A model generated the notes under the pieces. It saw only the letters and a list, made by a program, of their open reading frames with translations, had not been told where the DNA came from and ran no database searches. Shown here in pieces: positions 52,260 to 61,278 of a DNA stretch of 64,000 nt. Source of the stretch: UBA5109 sp963975155 (GTDB lineage: Bacteria; Pseudomonadota; Gammaproteobacteria; Pseudomonadales; Pseudohongiellaceae); NCBI GenBank assembly GCA_963975155.1, contig CAXBFG010000005.1, positions 124,001 through 188,000 of the forward strand. Direction: 5' to 3'. A program made the position numbers and the translations under genes. Position 1 is the first letter of the stretch, and each line of letters opens with the position of its first letter.

Positions 52260-52961
52260 TTACTGCTGGGATTTTTTTAATCCGTCCAGATAGGTTTTCA
52301 GCAAATGTTTAGCCAAGGTCTCAGGGTTATTATCGCCATACAGGGCCAAGCGACCATTCAGAGAAAATACACATATGCCGTGGACTCCTGCCCAAAGTAC
52401 TCTAAGCGCTCTTACGGCAGCTGCTTTCCCATTGGTATACGGGTAAAAGGAAGCTTGTAGCTGGGAAAATAATGTCTTTAATTTCTGTGAATACCAATCC
52501 GGGAGTTTTTCTTTGGGAGGAGTGTCGTAGGAAAACAGGAAAGTCCATAAGTTTTGATGATTTTGTGAAAATTTGACGTACTGAATAAGCATAAATGTAA
52601 GTCTGTCCTTTTTTTTATCGAGTTGTTCATTGGTAAAAGTGAAGAAATTATCAAGAATCGATCCACAGACATGGTAGCGAAGCTGCTCCATATTACCGAA
52701 TGTATAATATAGGGTGCCTACTGTATAGCCCATCTCCTTGGCAACACTACGTGCCTTAAATCCATCATTACCGTTTTCAATAATAAGCTTACATGCGCTA
52801 GCAATAGCCAATTCTTTTATCTGATCCGTGCTATGCTCCGATCTCCGTGCCACGACGTACTCCAACATGTTAATATTGCTGCTAATTTCCTGAGAATCAG
52901 GTTGATTTTTATCTTGGTCATATGCGTTCAAGTCTACTGCATTTTCGTATACTGAGGCCAT
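52260..52961 (-). CDS. TetR family transcriptional regulator
   Basis: 233 residues as drawn. The N-terminal 45 residues are polar and may be extra; an ATG at 52868 (MLEYVVARRSEH) is an alternative start. The helix-turn-helix (IKELAIASACKLIIENGNDG, FKARSVAKEMGYTVGTLYYTF) is a good TetR match. The C-terminal domain has WAGVHGICVFSLNGRL, the WHG-domain motif. It is divergent from sbcB with only 77 bp between, so its target may be there or its own gene. The ligand is unknown. Confidence 0.85.
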   Translation of the reverse strand: MASVYENAVDLNAYDQDKNQPDSQEISSNINMLEYVVARRSEHSTDQIKELAIASACKLIIENGNDGFKARSVAKEMGYTVGTLYYTFGNMEQLRYHVCGSILDNFFTFTNEQLDKKKDRLTFMLIQYVKFSQNHQNLWTFLFSYDTPPKEKLPDWYSQKLKTLFSQLQASFYPYTNGKAAAVRALRVLWAGVHGICVFSLNGRLALYGDNNPETLAKHLLKTYLDGLKKSQQ

Positions 52962-53038
52962 ATAATGACAAGCATAGGATAAAGCAAAATGTTACCCGTA
53001 TCACACATGATATCCCAAGTGCCTGAGGAAGGGTAAGT

Positions 53039-54487
53039 TTGGAAAGTAGAAAATCAATTTATTGGCATGATTATGAAACGTTCGGTAGTGATCCACGACT
53101 TGACCGTGCCTGTCAGTTTGCAGGTGTTAGAACTGATGAAGACTTGAATATTGTAGACGAAGCGCTGGTTATTTATTGCCGACCTTCAATCGAAGTAATA
53201 CCTCATCCTGAAGCTTGTCTCATCACGGGGATAAGCCCTCAGGAAGCCGAAGCAAAAGGCCTGTCAGAAAGAGAATTTGCAGCACAGATTATTGCCGAAT
53301 TTTCAGAGCCTCAAACCTGCGTAGCTGGTTTCAACAATTTACGTTTTGATGATGAGGTGACCCGGCACCTTTTATATAGATGCTTTTACGATCCGTATGA
53401 GAGGGAGTGGAAAAATGGGAATTCACGTTGGGATATCATCGATTTACTGAGAATGACCTATGCATTAAGACCGGAAGGCTTGAACTGGCCAAGCAAGGAC
53501 GATGGTAGTCCAAGCTTTAAACTGGAAGACTTTACCCAGGCCAATGACATAAAACATGAAGGGGCACATGATGCATTATCAGATGTCTATGCCACTATCG
53601 CCACTGCAAAGATTATTAAAGAGAAGCAGCCCAGGCTCTATGATTTTTACTACAATCATCGAAATAAAAATAAAGTTCTGTCCCTGTTTAAACTTCATGA
53701 TCCGCAGGCTATGGTACATATTTCTTCCATGTATCCGGCCAGTAAAGGTTGCATGGCGATAGTGCTCCCCCTTTTACAGGATCCAGTAAATTCCAACGGC
53801 ATCATTGTCTATGATTTAAGCAAAGATCCTTCAGCCTGGATTAATGCAAGTGCAGAATCAATCAAAGAGCGCTTGTTCACGGCAACTGATGAACTCCCAG
53901 AAGGCCTTGAAAGAGTCGCCTTAAAAACAGTGCACTTAAACAAGTGTCCGGCATTGGCTCCTTTAAGTGTACTGACTGATACAGTTTTGGACAGATTTAA
54001 GCTGGACCTTGAGCTTTGCGAACAGCATAAACAGCAGTTATTGGCCAATACTGTTTTGAGAGAAAAATTAAGCGTTGTCTTTACGCCAAACTACAAGGAA
54101 GAACATGATCCAGACCTGATGCTTTATAGCGGTGGTTTTTTTGATAATCATGATAAAGGTCTGTTTGCAAAAATTCGCAATCTGGATGCTGAGTCCTTAG
54201 CGGCTCAGAACTTCGACTTTCATGATAGCCGTTTGCCAGAGATGCTGTTCAGGTATCGATGCAGGAATTATCCGGAGTCTCTGACTGAAGATGAACGGCA
54301 ACGATGGTACTTATATTGTAAAGAGCAGTTGTTTGCTGCCAATGCAGATGGCGTATCCAAAGCTGATACAGCAGAGAAGATTATTCGTGAAAAACATTCA
54401 GTGGTAAATGAGGAACAAAACCTTCTGTTAAAAGAGCTAAGTCAGTATATTGAGCAGCTTCGTCTGGAATTGGGAGTTTCGCCATAA
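53039..54487 (+). CDS. sbcB: Exodeoxyribonuclease I
   Basis: 482 residues, with a TTG start after GAGGAAGGG. DEDDh exonuclease motifs: YWHDYETFGSDPRLDRACQF (D11, E13), the AGFNNLRFDDEVTRHLLY segment and HEGAHDALSDVYATIATAK (His and Asp). The SH3-like and C-terminal helical domains follow, with typical RYRCRNYPESLTEDERQRW near residue 400. It degrades single-stranded DNA 3' to 5' in recombination and mismatch repair. The stop overlaps the next start (TAATG), so the Nramp-like gene is cotranscribed. Confidence 0.94.
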   Translation: MESRKSIYWHDYETFGSDPRLDRACQFAGVRTDEDLNIVDEALVIYCRPSIEVIPHPEACLITGISPQEAEAKGLSEREFAAQIIAEFSEPQTCVAGFNNLRFDDEVTRHLLYRCFYDPYEREWKNGNSRWDIIDLLRMTYALRPEGLNWPSKDDGSPSFKLEDFTQANDIKHEGAHDALSDVYATIATAKIIKEKQPRLYDFYYNHRNKNKVLSLFKLHDPQAMVHISSMYPASKGCMAIVLPLLQDPVNSNGIIVYDLSKDPSAWINASAESIKERLFTATDELPEGLERVALKTVHLNKCPALAPLSVLTDTVLDRFKLDLELCEQHKQQLLANTVLREKLSVVFTPNYKEEHDPDLMLYSGGFFDNHDKGLFAKIRNLDAESLAAQNFDFHDSRLPEMLFRYRCRNYPESLTEDERQRWYLYCKEQLFAANADGVSKADTAEKIIREKHSVVNEEQNLLLKELSQYIEQLRLELGVSP

Positions 54488-55719
54488 TGAAGTTGAAGGA
54501 AATTTACCATAAATCAGGTCCTGGTCTGGTGGTCGCGGCTACAGGGCTGGGCGGTGGTGACATCATTGCAGCTTCAGCAGCCGGGGCGAATTATGGCACC
54601 GCATTATTGTGGGCAGTGATAATCGGCAGCTTGTTAAAGTTTTGTCTGAACGAAGGAATTGGCCGCTGGCAGCTTGTTACCGGCAGGACTTTGCTGGAGG
54701 GCTGGCTAGATGAATTACCCAGGTTATTGACCTGGTATTTTACCGCATACCTGCTTTTTTGGACTGTGATGGTGGCAGCGGCGATGATGTCGGCAGCAGG
54801 CCTGGTAGCCTATGCAATTTTCCCGGTTTTCTCAGTTACGGTATGGAGCATGATACAGGCTGTACTGGCCTTGATTCTGGTCTGGTGTGGGGGATATTTC
54901 CTGCTCGAAAATATCATGAAAGTTTTTATAGGCATTATGTTTCTATGCATAATTTATTGTGCAGTGATGGTCATGCCGCCCATGCCGGAAATTCTGGCGG
55001 GAATTTTTCTACCTACACTGCCAGGCGGTAGTTTGGTCTTTGTCTTTGGTGTGATCGGCGGTGTTGGCGGCAGTGTCACTATTCTGAGTTATTCGTACTG
55101 GATGAAGGAAGCCGGTTGGACAAGCACAGCCGATATGAACTCAATGCGAACCGATTTATCTATTGCCTATGGCCTGACCGGACTGTTTGGTATCGCCATT
55201 GTGCTGGTCGCAGCAGGGATTGATGTGGAAGCAATTTCCGGCAACGGTATGGCACTGGCTGTAGCCGATCAATTGATCCCCGTATTGGGAGAACCGGGAA
55301 AATGGCTTTTCCTGATAGGATTCTGGGGTGCAGCACTGAGCTCCATTATTGGGGTTTGGCATGGCGTTCCCTATCTGTTTGCAAATTTTTTCTATCATCT
55401 GCGAGATCAGAAAACACTCCTGGAAACTCCTGAAAGTATAAGTAAAACTCCGGCCTATCGTTGGTATCTGGTTTATTTAACCTTTGTACCCATGTTATTG
55501 CTGTTGTGGGGCAGGCCGTTCTGGGTGATTATTTTGTATGCTGTAACGGGATCATTCTTTATGCCCCTGGTCGCCGCGCTCCTGCTCTATATGAACAGCA
55601 AAAGACGTTGGCTTGGGAACTATATTAATCGCTGGTATACCAAAGTATTATTGATCATCTGCCTGTTACTTTTCAGTACTCTTGTGGTTATTGAAATTCA
55701 GCAACAATTTTTTACTTGA
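54487..55719 (+). CDS. Nramp-like membrane transporter lacking canonical metal ligands
   Basis: 410 residues with about 11 membrane helices in the LeuT-like Nramp pattern. The first helix reads GPGLVVAATGLGGGDIIAAS where canonical Nramp has a DPGN metal motif. The helix-6 region (GGVGGSVTILSYSYWMKEAGW) lacks the MPH motif. The arrangement and GPG start are Nramp-like, but the metal-coordinating Asp, Asn and Met are not where expected, as in Nramp-related clades with other substrates. It begins within the sbcB stop codon (translational coupling), a partner with no obvious functional link. Confidence 0.8.
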   Translation: MKLKEIYHKSGPGLVVAATGLGGGDIIAASAAGANYGTALLWAVIIGSLLKFCLNEGIGRWQLVTGRTLLEGWLDELPRLLTWYFTAYLLFWTVMVAAAMMSAAGLVAYAIFPVFSVTVWSMIQAVLALILVWCGGYFLLENIMKVFIGIMFLCIIYCAVMVMPPMPEILAGIFLPTLPGGSLVFVFGVIGGVGGSVTILSYSYWMKEAGWTSTADMNSMRTDLSIAYGLTGLFGIAIVLVAAGIDVEAISGNGMALAVADQLIPVLGEPGKWLFLIGFWGAALSSIIGVWHGVPYLFANFFYHLRDQKTLLETPESISKTPAYRWYLVYLTFVPMLLLLWGRPFWVIILYAVTGSFFMPLVAALLLYMNSKRRWLGNYINRWYTKVLLIICLLLFSTLVVIEIQQQFFT

Positions 55720-55986
55720 TATACAGGCTGGTTAAACTAAAACCATATAAAATAACAGATGTGATACCCTTGCCATGTGTCGGCACATGCCCCGGTAATG
55801 CCGGTATCAATACTATCCCTGGCGGCTAAATTAAAGTGGTTTCCGCATGGATGCAGATAGTTTTCTTCGGAAGTATTCCCGGATGCCAGTTTAGCTTGTG
55901 TAATTAACTCAAGGTTTTTTCCATTTCGTATACCAGTGCTTTAGAATGCGCTTGTATTTTGTTCGTGGATCAGAGGCTTTCACCCT

Positions 55987-57138
55987 ATGCAAGATTTTGA
56001 AGACATCAGACCTTATCTCGATCATGAGGTGCGTCAGGTCGTTGATTCTTTACTTACTGACCCTGAATTTAGCAATGCTATCGCAAGATATCGGTATCCA
56101 CGCTGGTATGCCTGGTTTCCAGGCGTAGTAAGCAAGTTGGTACAGAGTTTTCTGAAAAAAGAAACGGCTCATGTTCAGAGCATTCATGATGTTCAGATCA
56201 TCATTGAACATTATCTGGATAAGTTAATAGAAAAAACCACCACCAGTTTAACCCATGATGGGCTTGCCGAGCTTGATTCTGGCAAAAGCTATCTGTTTGT
56301 GAGTAATCACCGGGATATTACCATGGACCCGGCGCTGGTAAATTACATGCTTTATCATCAGGGGTTCTCAACTTTACAGATTGCCATTGGTGACAATCTC
56401 CTGAAACGCCCTTTCTTATCAGATTTGATGCGACTCAACAAAAGTTTTCTGGTGAAACGTGGACTACAGGGCCGCGAAAAACTGAAAGCCAGTAAACGTT
56501 TATCTGCCTACATTCATTATTGTGTTGAGCATGGTGAGAATGTGTGGATAGCTCAACGTGAGGGGCGAGCCAAGAGTGGTCTGGATCAAACTGAATCAGC
56601 CATCATAAAAATGTTGCATCTTGCAGAACGGGATAAAGCCGAGCCAAGAAGTCTGGCGCAGAGTATCAATGCCTTGCATATAGTTCCTGTAGCCATTTCT
56701 TATGGCCTGGATCCCTGTGATGAATATAAAGCTGAAGAATTATTTGCAATCGATGCCAGCGGAAAATTTGAAAAAAATGAAAACTCCGATATACAGAGTA
56801 TATTGGCCGGAATGATTGGCAATAAAGGCGATATTCATGTGGCTTTTGGAAAACCGCTGCTATTGGAAAATGATGTCACAGAAGAAGAAGTTGCAGCTCT
56901 TATTGATGCCCAAATAATTAAAAATTATCATTTGCATCCAAGTAATTATTTTGCCTATTTTGAATTAAAACCAGGACAGGAAGCCGGGCTCAATTTGGCG
57001 GATATTTTTAATAAGACAGAATCGGAAATCGAACAACTGAAAATAAATTTTAATGCACGCCTTTCTGCCATACCGGTAAAATTGCGGCCTTATGTGCTGG
57101 CAATGTATGCGAATCCTGTTATTGCCAAATCGCTCTGA
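55987..57138 (+). CDS. PlsC-like glycerophosphate/lysophospholipid acyltransferase
   Basis: 383 residues. The acyltransferase block I FVSNHRDITMDPALVNYML (NHxxxxD, His and Asp catalytic) is near residue 105, block II is around FLVKRGLQGREKL, and block III EGRAKSGLDQ is near 195. Longer than PlsC (about 245), with an N-terminal 90-residue helical region and C-terminal 100 residues. It is probably membrane-associated and acts in glycerophospholipid or related lipid acylation. It lies 41 bp before dinG, perhaps as one transcript, though the pairing is not functional. Confidence 0.85.
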   Translation: MQDFEDIRPYLDHEVRQVVDSLLTDPEFSNAIARYRYPRWYAWFPGVVSKLVQSFLKKETAHVQSIHDVQIIIEHYLDKLIEKTTTSLTHDGLAELDSGKSYLFVSNHRDITMDPALVNYMLYHQGFSTLQIAIGDNLLKRPFLSDLMRLNKSFLVKRGLQGREKLKASKRLSAYIHYCVEHGENVWIAQREGRAKSGLDQTESAIIKMLHLAERDKAEPRSLAQSINALHIVPVAISYGLDPCDEYKAEELFAIDASGKFEKNENSDIQSILAGMIGNKGDIHVAFGKPLLLENDVTEEEVAALIDAQIIKNYHLHPSNYFAYFELKPGQEAGLNLADIFNKTESEIEQLKINFNARLSAIPVKLRPYVLAMYANPVIAKSL

Positions 57139-57179
57139 TGACTTCCCCGCCAATTATTCCCGGCCTGATTGAGTAATTT

Positions 57180-59309
57180 ATGCTTTCAGACCAGGTAAAA
57201 CAGGATATCCAGTCCTACTATTCGCAATTTCTTCAAAACCGCAAACTTAAGCCTCGTTTTGGGCAAAAGCTAATGATTGCCGAAATTGCCAAAACGCTGG
57301 CAGCGATTGATATCGATGAGGAGGGTAAACGCCTTTCAGAAGAGCCGCCAATTTGTGTTGTGGAAGCAGGAACGGGCACCGGAAAAACCATCGCTTATTT
57401 GATAGCTGTATTACCCATAGCCAAGGCTCTGGGAAAACAGGTTGTTATTGCAACAGCAACTGTAGCCTTGCAAGAACAGATTATGTTTAAGGATATTCCG
57501 GATTTACAGGCCAATACGGATATGGATTTTTCCTTTTTATTAGCCAAAGGCAGAGGTCGTTATCTCTGCCTTTCCAAGCTGGACAATGTCCTGAGAAACA
57601 ACAGCAGCCAGGATGCCATGCAGGAACTCTACGGTCTGGAGCTTGAGGACCCGACTCAAGTCGATAGGAAGCTCTATGAAGATATGCTGGATGCATTGGG
57701 TGAAAAGCGCTGGCAGGGTGATCGGGATGATTGGCCGGAAAACCTTGATAATCAACAATGGCGTGCAGTTTCAGTAGAGCATGGCCAGTGTTCGGGCAGC
57801 CGCTGTTCGAATTTTAATAATTGCTATTTTTTTCGAAGTCGCCAGTTACTGCAGAAGAGCGACTGTATTATTGCTAATCAGGATCTGGTATTGGCAGATT
57901 TGAGCCTGGGTGGCGGCGCCATATTACCAGATCCTTCAGAGACTATTTATATTTTCGATGAAGCACATCATCTGGCGGCCAAGGGGGTCTCGCATTTTTC
58001 TCATTTTATTCAAATCCGCTCTGCGCTTAACTGGCTGGATCAAAGCAAGAAACTTTTTGCACGCTTACAAACACAGGCCGGATCGGAGCTTAAGGCAATA
58101 TTTGAGAAGGCTGATGCAGCGGCTCTGGAAGCGCGTCATAAATTGAACGAGGCATTTCTGCTGTTTGAGCAATTTGCAAACTTTCAGGAAGGGCAGGATT
58201 TAAAACAGAGTCAGCATACTTTCGACAGAGGCCAGGTGGCACCTGAATTACGGGAGCATTGTGGAATTTTATATTTATGCTTTTCACAGCTTGCCCAGGA
58301 GCTGAATAAAATACTCGACAGGGTCCGGCAGTGTATGGAGAACGAAGGAGGTGAACTGGACTCCAAACAGGCAGAGTCATGGTATCCCACCCTGGGAAGT
58401 ATGCAGGCGCGTTGTGAAGCAAGTCTGATGCTTTGGTTCCATTTTGCCAATGAGGATGAGAAATCCGATGTTCCGCAGGCGCGTTGGCTGACTTTTAGCA
58501 AAGTGCAGGATGAGCTGGAAATAACCCTGTCCTGCAGCCCTATTCTGGCTGCCGAAGCCTTGACTGAAAAGCTATGGAATGAATGCTTTGCCGCGGTACT
58601 GACTTCTGCAACCTTGAGTGCACTGAACAGTTTTGATTTCCTGAGCATGCGCACTGGAATACCTGTGGAGAGTAATTTCTGTCGTATTGGCAGTCCTTTC
58701 AATTTTGCCGAAGCAGGTTTGTTACGCATTCCGGAAAAGGGTTTTGATGCCGGTGATAGCGTGTCACATACACAGGCTATTATCAGCTGCCTGCCGGAGC
58801 TGCTGGAACAGGACAGCGGGGCACTTGTCTTATTTAGTTCCAGAAGACAAATGCAGGAAGTGCTGGCCGGATTGGATGCCGGTTTTAGAGCTACAATCCT
58901 GTCCCAGGACGATCATCCTAAACAGCAGTTGATCGAGCTGCATAAAAAAAGTGTTGATAGAGGAGATAAAAGCATTATCTTCGGACTGGCCAGTATGAGT
59001 GAAGGCATTGATTTACCGGATGCTTATTGTACCCATGTGGTTATTGCCAAATTACCATTTTCTGTGCCGGATGAGCCTGTGGATGTGACCTTGGGACAAT
59101 GGCTGAAAGATCAGGGGAAAAACCCGTTTACTGAAATCACAGTACCCGAAACCGCCATGAAACTGGTACAAGCCAGTGGTCGCTTGTTAAGAAGCGAAAC
59201 TGATAGAGGAAAAATTACCATACTGGATGAACGTCTTGTGAGCCGGCGTTATGGAGAATCCATTCTGAATTCCTTACCCCCGTACAGTCGTGAATACTTT
59301 ATCAGATAA
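57180..59309 (+). CDS. dinG: ATP-dependent DNA helicase DinG
   Basis: 709 residues, an XPD-like superfamily 2 helicase. Walker A EAGTGTGKTIAYL (residues about 62-74), the iron-sulfur cysteines GRYLCLSKL and CSGSRCSNFNNC (about 125-220), the DEAH box IFDEAHHLAAKG (about 258-269), SATLSAL, and the helicase C motifs FGLASMSEGIDLPD and ASGRLLRSETDRGKI are present. It unwinds 5' to 3' and resolves R-loops and damaged forks. It converges with cysC, overlapping by 8 bp. Confidence 0.95.
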   Translation: MLSDQVKQDIQSYYSQFLQNRKLKPRFGQKLMIAEIAKTLAAIDIDEEGKRLSEEPPICVVEAGTGTGKTIAYLIAVLPIAKALGKQVVIATATVALQEQIMFKDIPDLQANTDMDFSFLLAKGRGRYLCLSKLDNVLRNNSSQDAMQELYGLELEDPTQVDRKLYEDMLDALGEKRWQGDRDDWPENLDNQQWRAVSVEHGQCSGSRCSNFNNCYFFRSRQLLQKSDCIIANQDLVLADLSLGGGAILPDPSETIYIFDEAHHLAAKGVSHFSHFIQIRSALNWLDQSKKLFARLQTQAGSELKAIFEKADAAALEARHKLNEAFLLFEQFANFQEGQDLKQSQHTFDRGQVAPELREHCGILYLCFSQLAQELNKILDRVRQCMENEGGELDSKQAESWYPTLGSMQARCEASLMLWFHFANEDEKSDVPQARWLTFSKVQDELEITLSCSPILAAEALTEKLWNECFAAVLTSATLSALNSFDFLSMRTGIPVESNFCRIGSPFNFAEAGLLRIPEKGFDAGDSVSHTQAIISCLPELLEQDSGALVLFSSRRQMQEVLAGLDAGFRATILSQDDHPKQQLIELHKKSVDRGDKSIIFGLASMSEGIDLPDAYCTHVVIAKLPFSVPDEPVDVTLGQWLKDQGKNPFTEITVPETAMKLVQASGRLLRSETDRGKITILDERLVSRRYGESILNSLPPYSREYFIR

Positions 59310-59922
59310 TGATTTTGTGCTGTTTCAGGTAGCTAAAAATTTGATCGGCGCTTTGATCCGGAGTATTGGCAACCGGTATAACAATTTCTGCGTCTTCAGG
59401 AACTTCGTAAGGTGAACTGATGCCGGTAAAGTTGGCGATATCACCGCGTCTGGCTTTGGCATATAACTGCTTGGGATCACGTGCCTCACAAACAGCCAGA
59501 GGTGTATCAATAAAGATTTCGATGAATGGCAAGTCAGAGTCATCATGAATCTTTCTGACCAGATCACGATCATTTTTAAAGGGTGAAATAAAACTCGAGA
59601 GTACAATCATGCCGGCATCGGCAAAGAGTTTCGAGACTTCCCCGACCCGACGGATATTTTCTTCACGATCCTCATCAGTAAAGCCCAGATTATTGTTAAG
59701 ACCATGGCGGATATTATCGCCATCCAGTACATAACTTTTAAAACCAGCTTTAACCAGCATATGCTCCAGAGTGAATGCGAGTGTGCTTTTACCCGAACCG
59801 CTCAAGCCGGTAAACCACAATGTAGCTCCTTGCTGGGCAAATATTTCATGGCGAATTTGTCGGCTGACTCTACCTTCATGCCAGACAATATTGGTGCTCT
59901 TGGGCCCGGAATCCTGGTTCAT
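59302..59922 (-). CDS. cysC: Adenylylsulfate (APS) kinase
   Basis: 206 residues. The P-loop GLSGSGKSTLAFTLE (39-53), the D-G-D-N-I-R-H-G-L-N motif (YVLDGDNIRHGLNN) and SSFISPFKNDRDLVR with the phospho-serine position are intact. It makes PAPS for sulfate assimilation or sulfation. There is no cysD/cysN here, so PAPS production must involve genes elsewhere. It follows the cyclophilin gene with no gap (stop of one next to start of the other) on the same strand. Confidence 0.94.
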   Translation of the reverse strand: MNQDSGPKSTNIVWHEGRVSRQIRHEIFAQQGATLWFTGLSGSGKSTLAFTLEHMLVKAGFKSYVLDGDNIRHGLNNNLGFTDEDREENIRRVGEVSKLFADAGMIVLSSFISPFKNDRDLVRKIHDDSDLPFIEIFIDTPLAVCEARDPKQLYAKARRGDIANFTGISSPYEVPEDAEIVIPVANTPDQSADQIFSYLKQHKIII

Positions 59923-60792
59923 TTAAGGGAGTTCCCGTATCTGGATAATGGTGACATCCTGCAGGGGACGATCCTGGGCATCTACCGCCGTGCTGCCAAT
60001 TGCATCGAGCACATCCAGGCCCTGACGAACTTTCCCAAATACGGTATGTTTACCGGCTAACCATTCAGTGTCGGCCAGATTGATAAAGAACTGGGAGCCG
60101 TTACTTGCAGGGCCGGCATTCGCCATGGCAATAACACCACGTATAGGCATTCTTGATACCAGGGTTTCGGTATATTGATAACCCTGGTTTTCATAAACTT
60201 CTTTTATGCTTAAATTTTGAATTCTTGTTTCGACCTCTGCTGCCCTGGATTCCAGATCTTCCTGCGATTGTATATTCATGACGGTGAATAGGGGTTGCAG
60301 AATTATCGCCTGGAATTGTGATTGAGAGCCGATGCGCAGAAAGGGGTGAGGTATGCCTTCCTCGTCGATGGCCTGCATTCTGTCGAGGCCAAGACTGCGG
60401 GCATTAATTTCGTCTTTGAATGTGAAACCAGGTGTGCCGTTTCCCAGGCCTGTGATGCTGCCCCCCTGAATCATGAACCCGTCAATGACACGGTGAAAAA
60501 TCAGGCCATCATAAAAAGGGCGGCTTACCATTAAGCCACTTTCAGGATCACGAAAGGGTTTTCTGCCTTCGGCCAGATCAAGAAAATTGGCGACCGTTTC
60601 GGGGGCTTCGTCCGGAAACAATTCCAGTATCATTGAGCCCATTGAGGTCTGTATTTCAACCAGAGGGTTGTTAGGGCTTTCTCGCAGGGATGCGAGGTCC
60701 AGAGAATCTGTCTGGGAGTTGGCTATCAGGGAAATGCTTAATTGAGAGACAAACAAGCAGGCCAGCAGCCCGCGTCTGATAAGATGTTTCAT
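59923..60792 (-). CDS. Exported cyclophilin-type peptidyl-prolyl isomerase with large insertion
   Basis: 289 residues. A signal peptide (LLACLFVSQLSISLIANSQT, residues about 9-28) sends it to the periplasm. Cyclophilin landmarks FHRVIDGFMIQGG, GNGTPGFTFKDE, IRGVIAMANAGPASNGSQFFI and WLAGKHTVFGKV are present. Between FKDE and RGVIAM lies an insertion of about 90 residues (INARSLGLDRMQAIDEEGI through YENQGYQY) not found in E. coli PpiA. Such proteins assist folding of outer-membrane or periplasmic proteins. Confidence 0.9.
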   Translation of the reverse strand: MKHLIRRGLLACLFVSQLSISLIANSQTDSLDLASLRESPNNPLVEIQTSMGSMILELFPDEAPETVANFLDLAEGRKPFRDPESGLMVSRPFYDGLIFHRVIDGFMIQGGSITGLGNGTPGFTFKDEINARSLGLDRMQAIDEEGIPHPFLRIGSQSQFQAIILQPLFTVMNIQSQEDLESRAAEVETRIQNLSIKEVYENQGYQYTETLVSRMPIRGVIAMANAGPASNGSQFFINLADTEWLAGKHTVFGKVRQGLDVLDAIGSTAVDAQDRPLQDVTIIQIRELP

Positions 60793-60954
60793 ATGGTGTT
60801 CCTGCGTCCAGTTCCTGTAAATTCAGTATCTTCGGCTTTTTAGGCGCCTAACATACGACAGACACAGTCCCATTTACAAGTTTGGCGTCTATGGACAGAC
60901 TTATACTGTAAAACCAGAGTGCGGCTAAACAGCTAACATCCAACTAACATGCAA

Positions 60955-61242
60955 CTAGTGTACTACCTTTGAGTCTGATCCTTCATCCAGTTCCTGTTGC
61001 GTAATTTCAACAACAAAGCTTTTTTCCTGCAGCTTTTTGCTGGCTTCAGCGCGCTCTTCAGCTTCAGCCTTACGCAGTTTTTCTTCATCCTGGAAAAGTT
61101 CAGCATTCAATGACATTTGTCGATTCAAGTGTAGTTTGAGTCGGTCAACCACATGCGTCATGACTTCCAGAGTCTGGCTCAATTGCTCCAGCGTGATGAG
61201 CGTTTGCTCGGAATTTAACTCTACATCAGATTTGTCGCTCAT
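60955..61242 (-). CDS. Small coiled-coil protein, unknown
   Basis: 95 residues, with heptad-rich helices (ITLEQLSQTLEVMTHVVDRL, LNRQMSLNAELFQDEEKLRK, EAEERAEASKKLQEK) and a polar end (EGSDSKVVH). I recognise no family. It lies 36 bp downstream of nrdB on the same strand, and the ATG is preceded by AAAGGAGCGC. A cytosolic coiled coil is predicted. The position next to nrdB suggests cotranscription but not a role. Confidence 0.6.
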   Translation of the reverse strand: MSDKSDVELNSEQTLITLEQLSQTLEVMTHVVDRLKLHLNRQMSLNAELFQDEEKLRKAEAEERAEASKKLQEKSFVVEITQQELDEGSDSKVVH

Positions 61243-61278
61243 TGTTGCGCTCCTTTTGCTAAGCTCAGGCCAAGAAGA

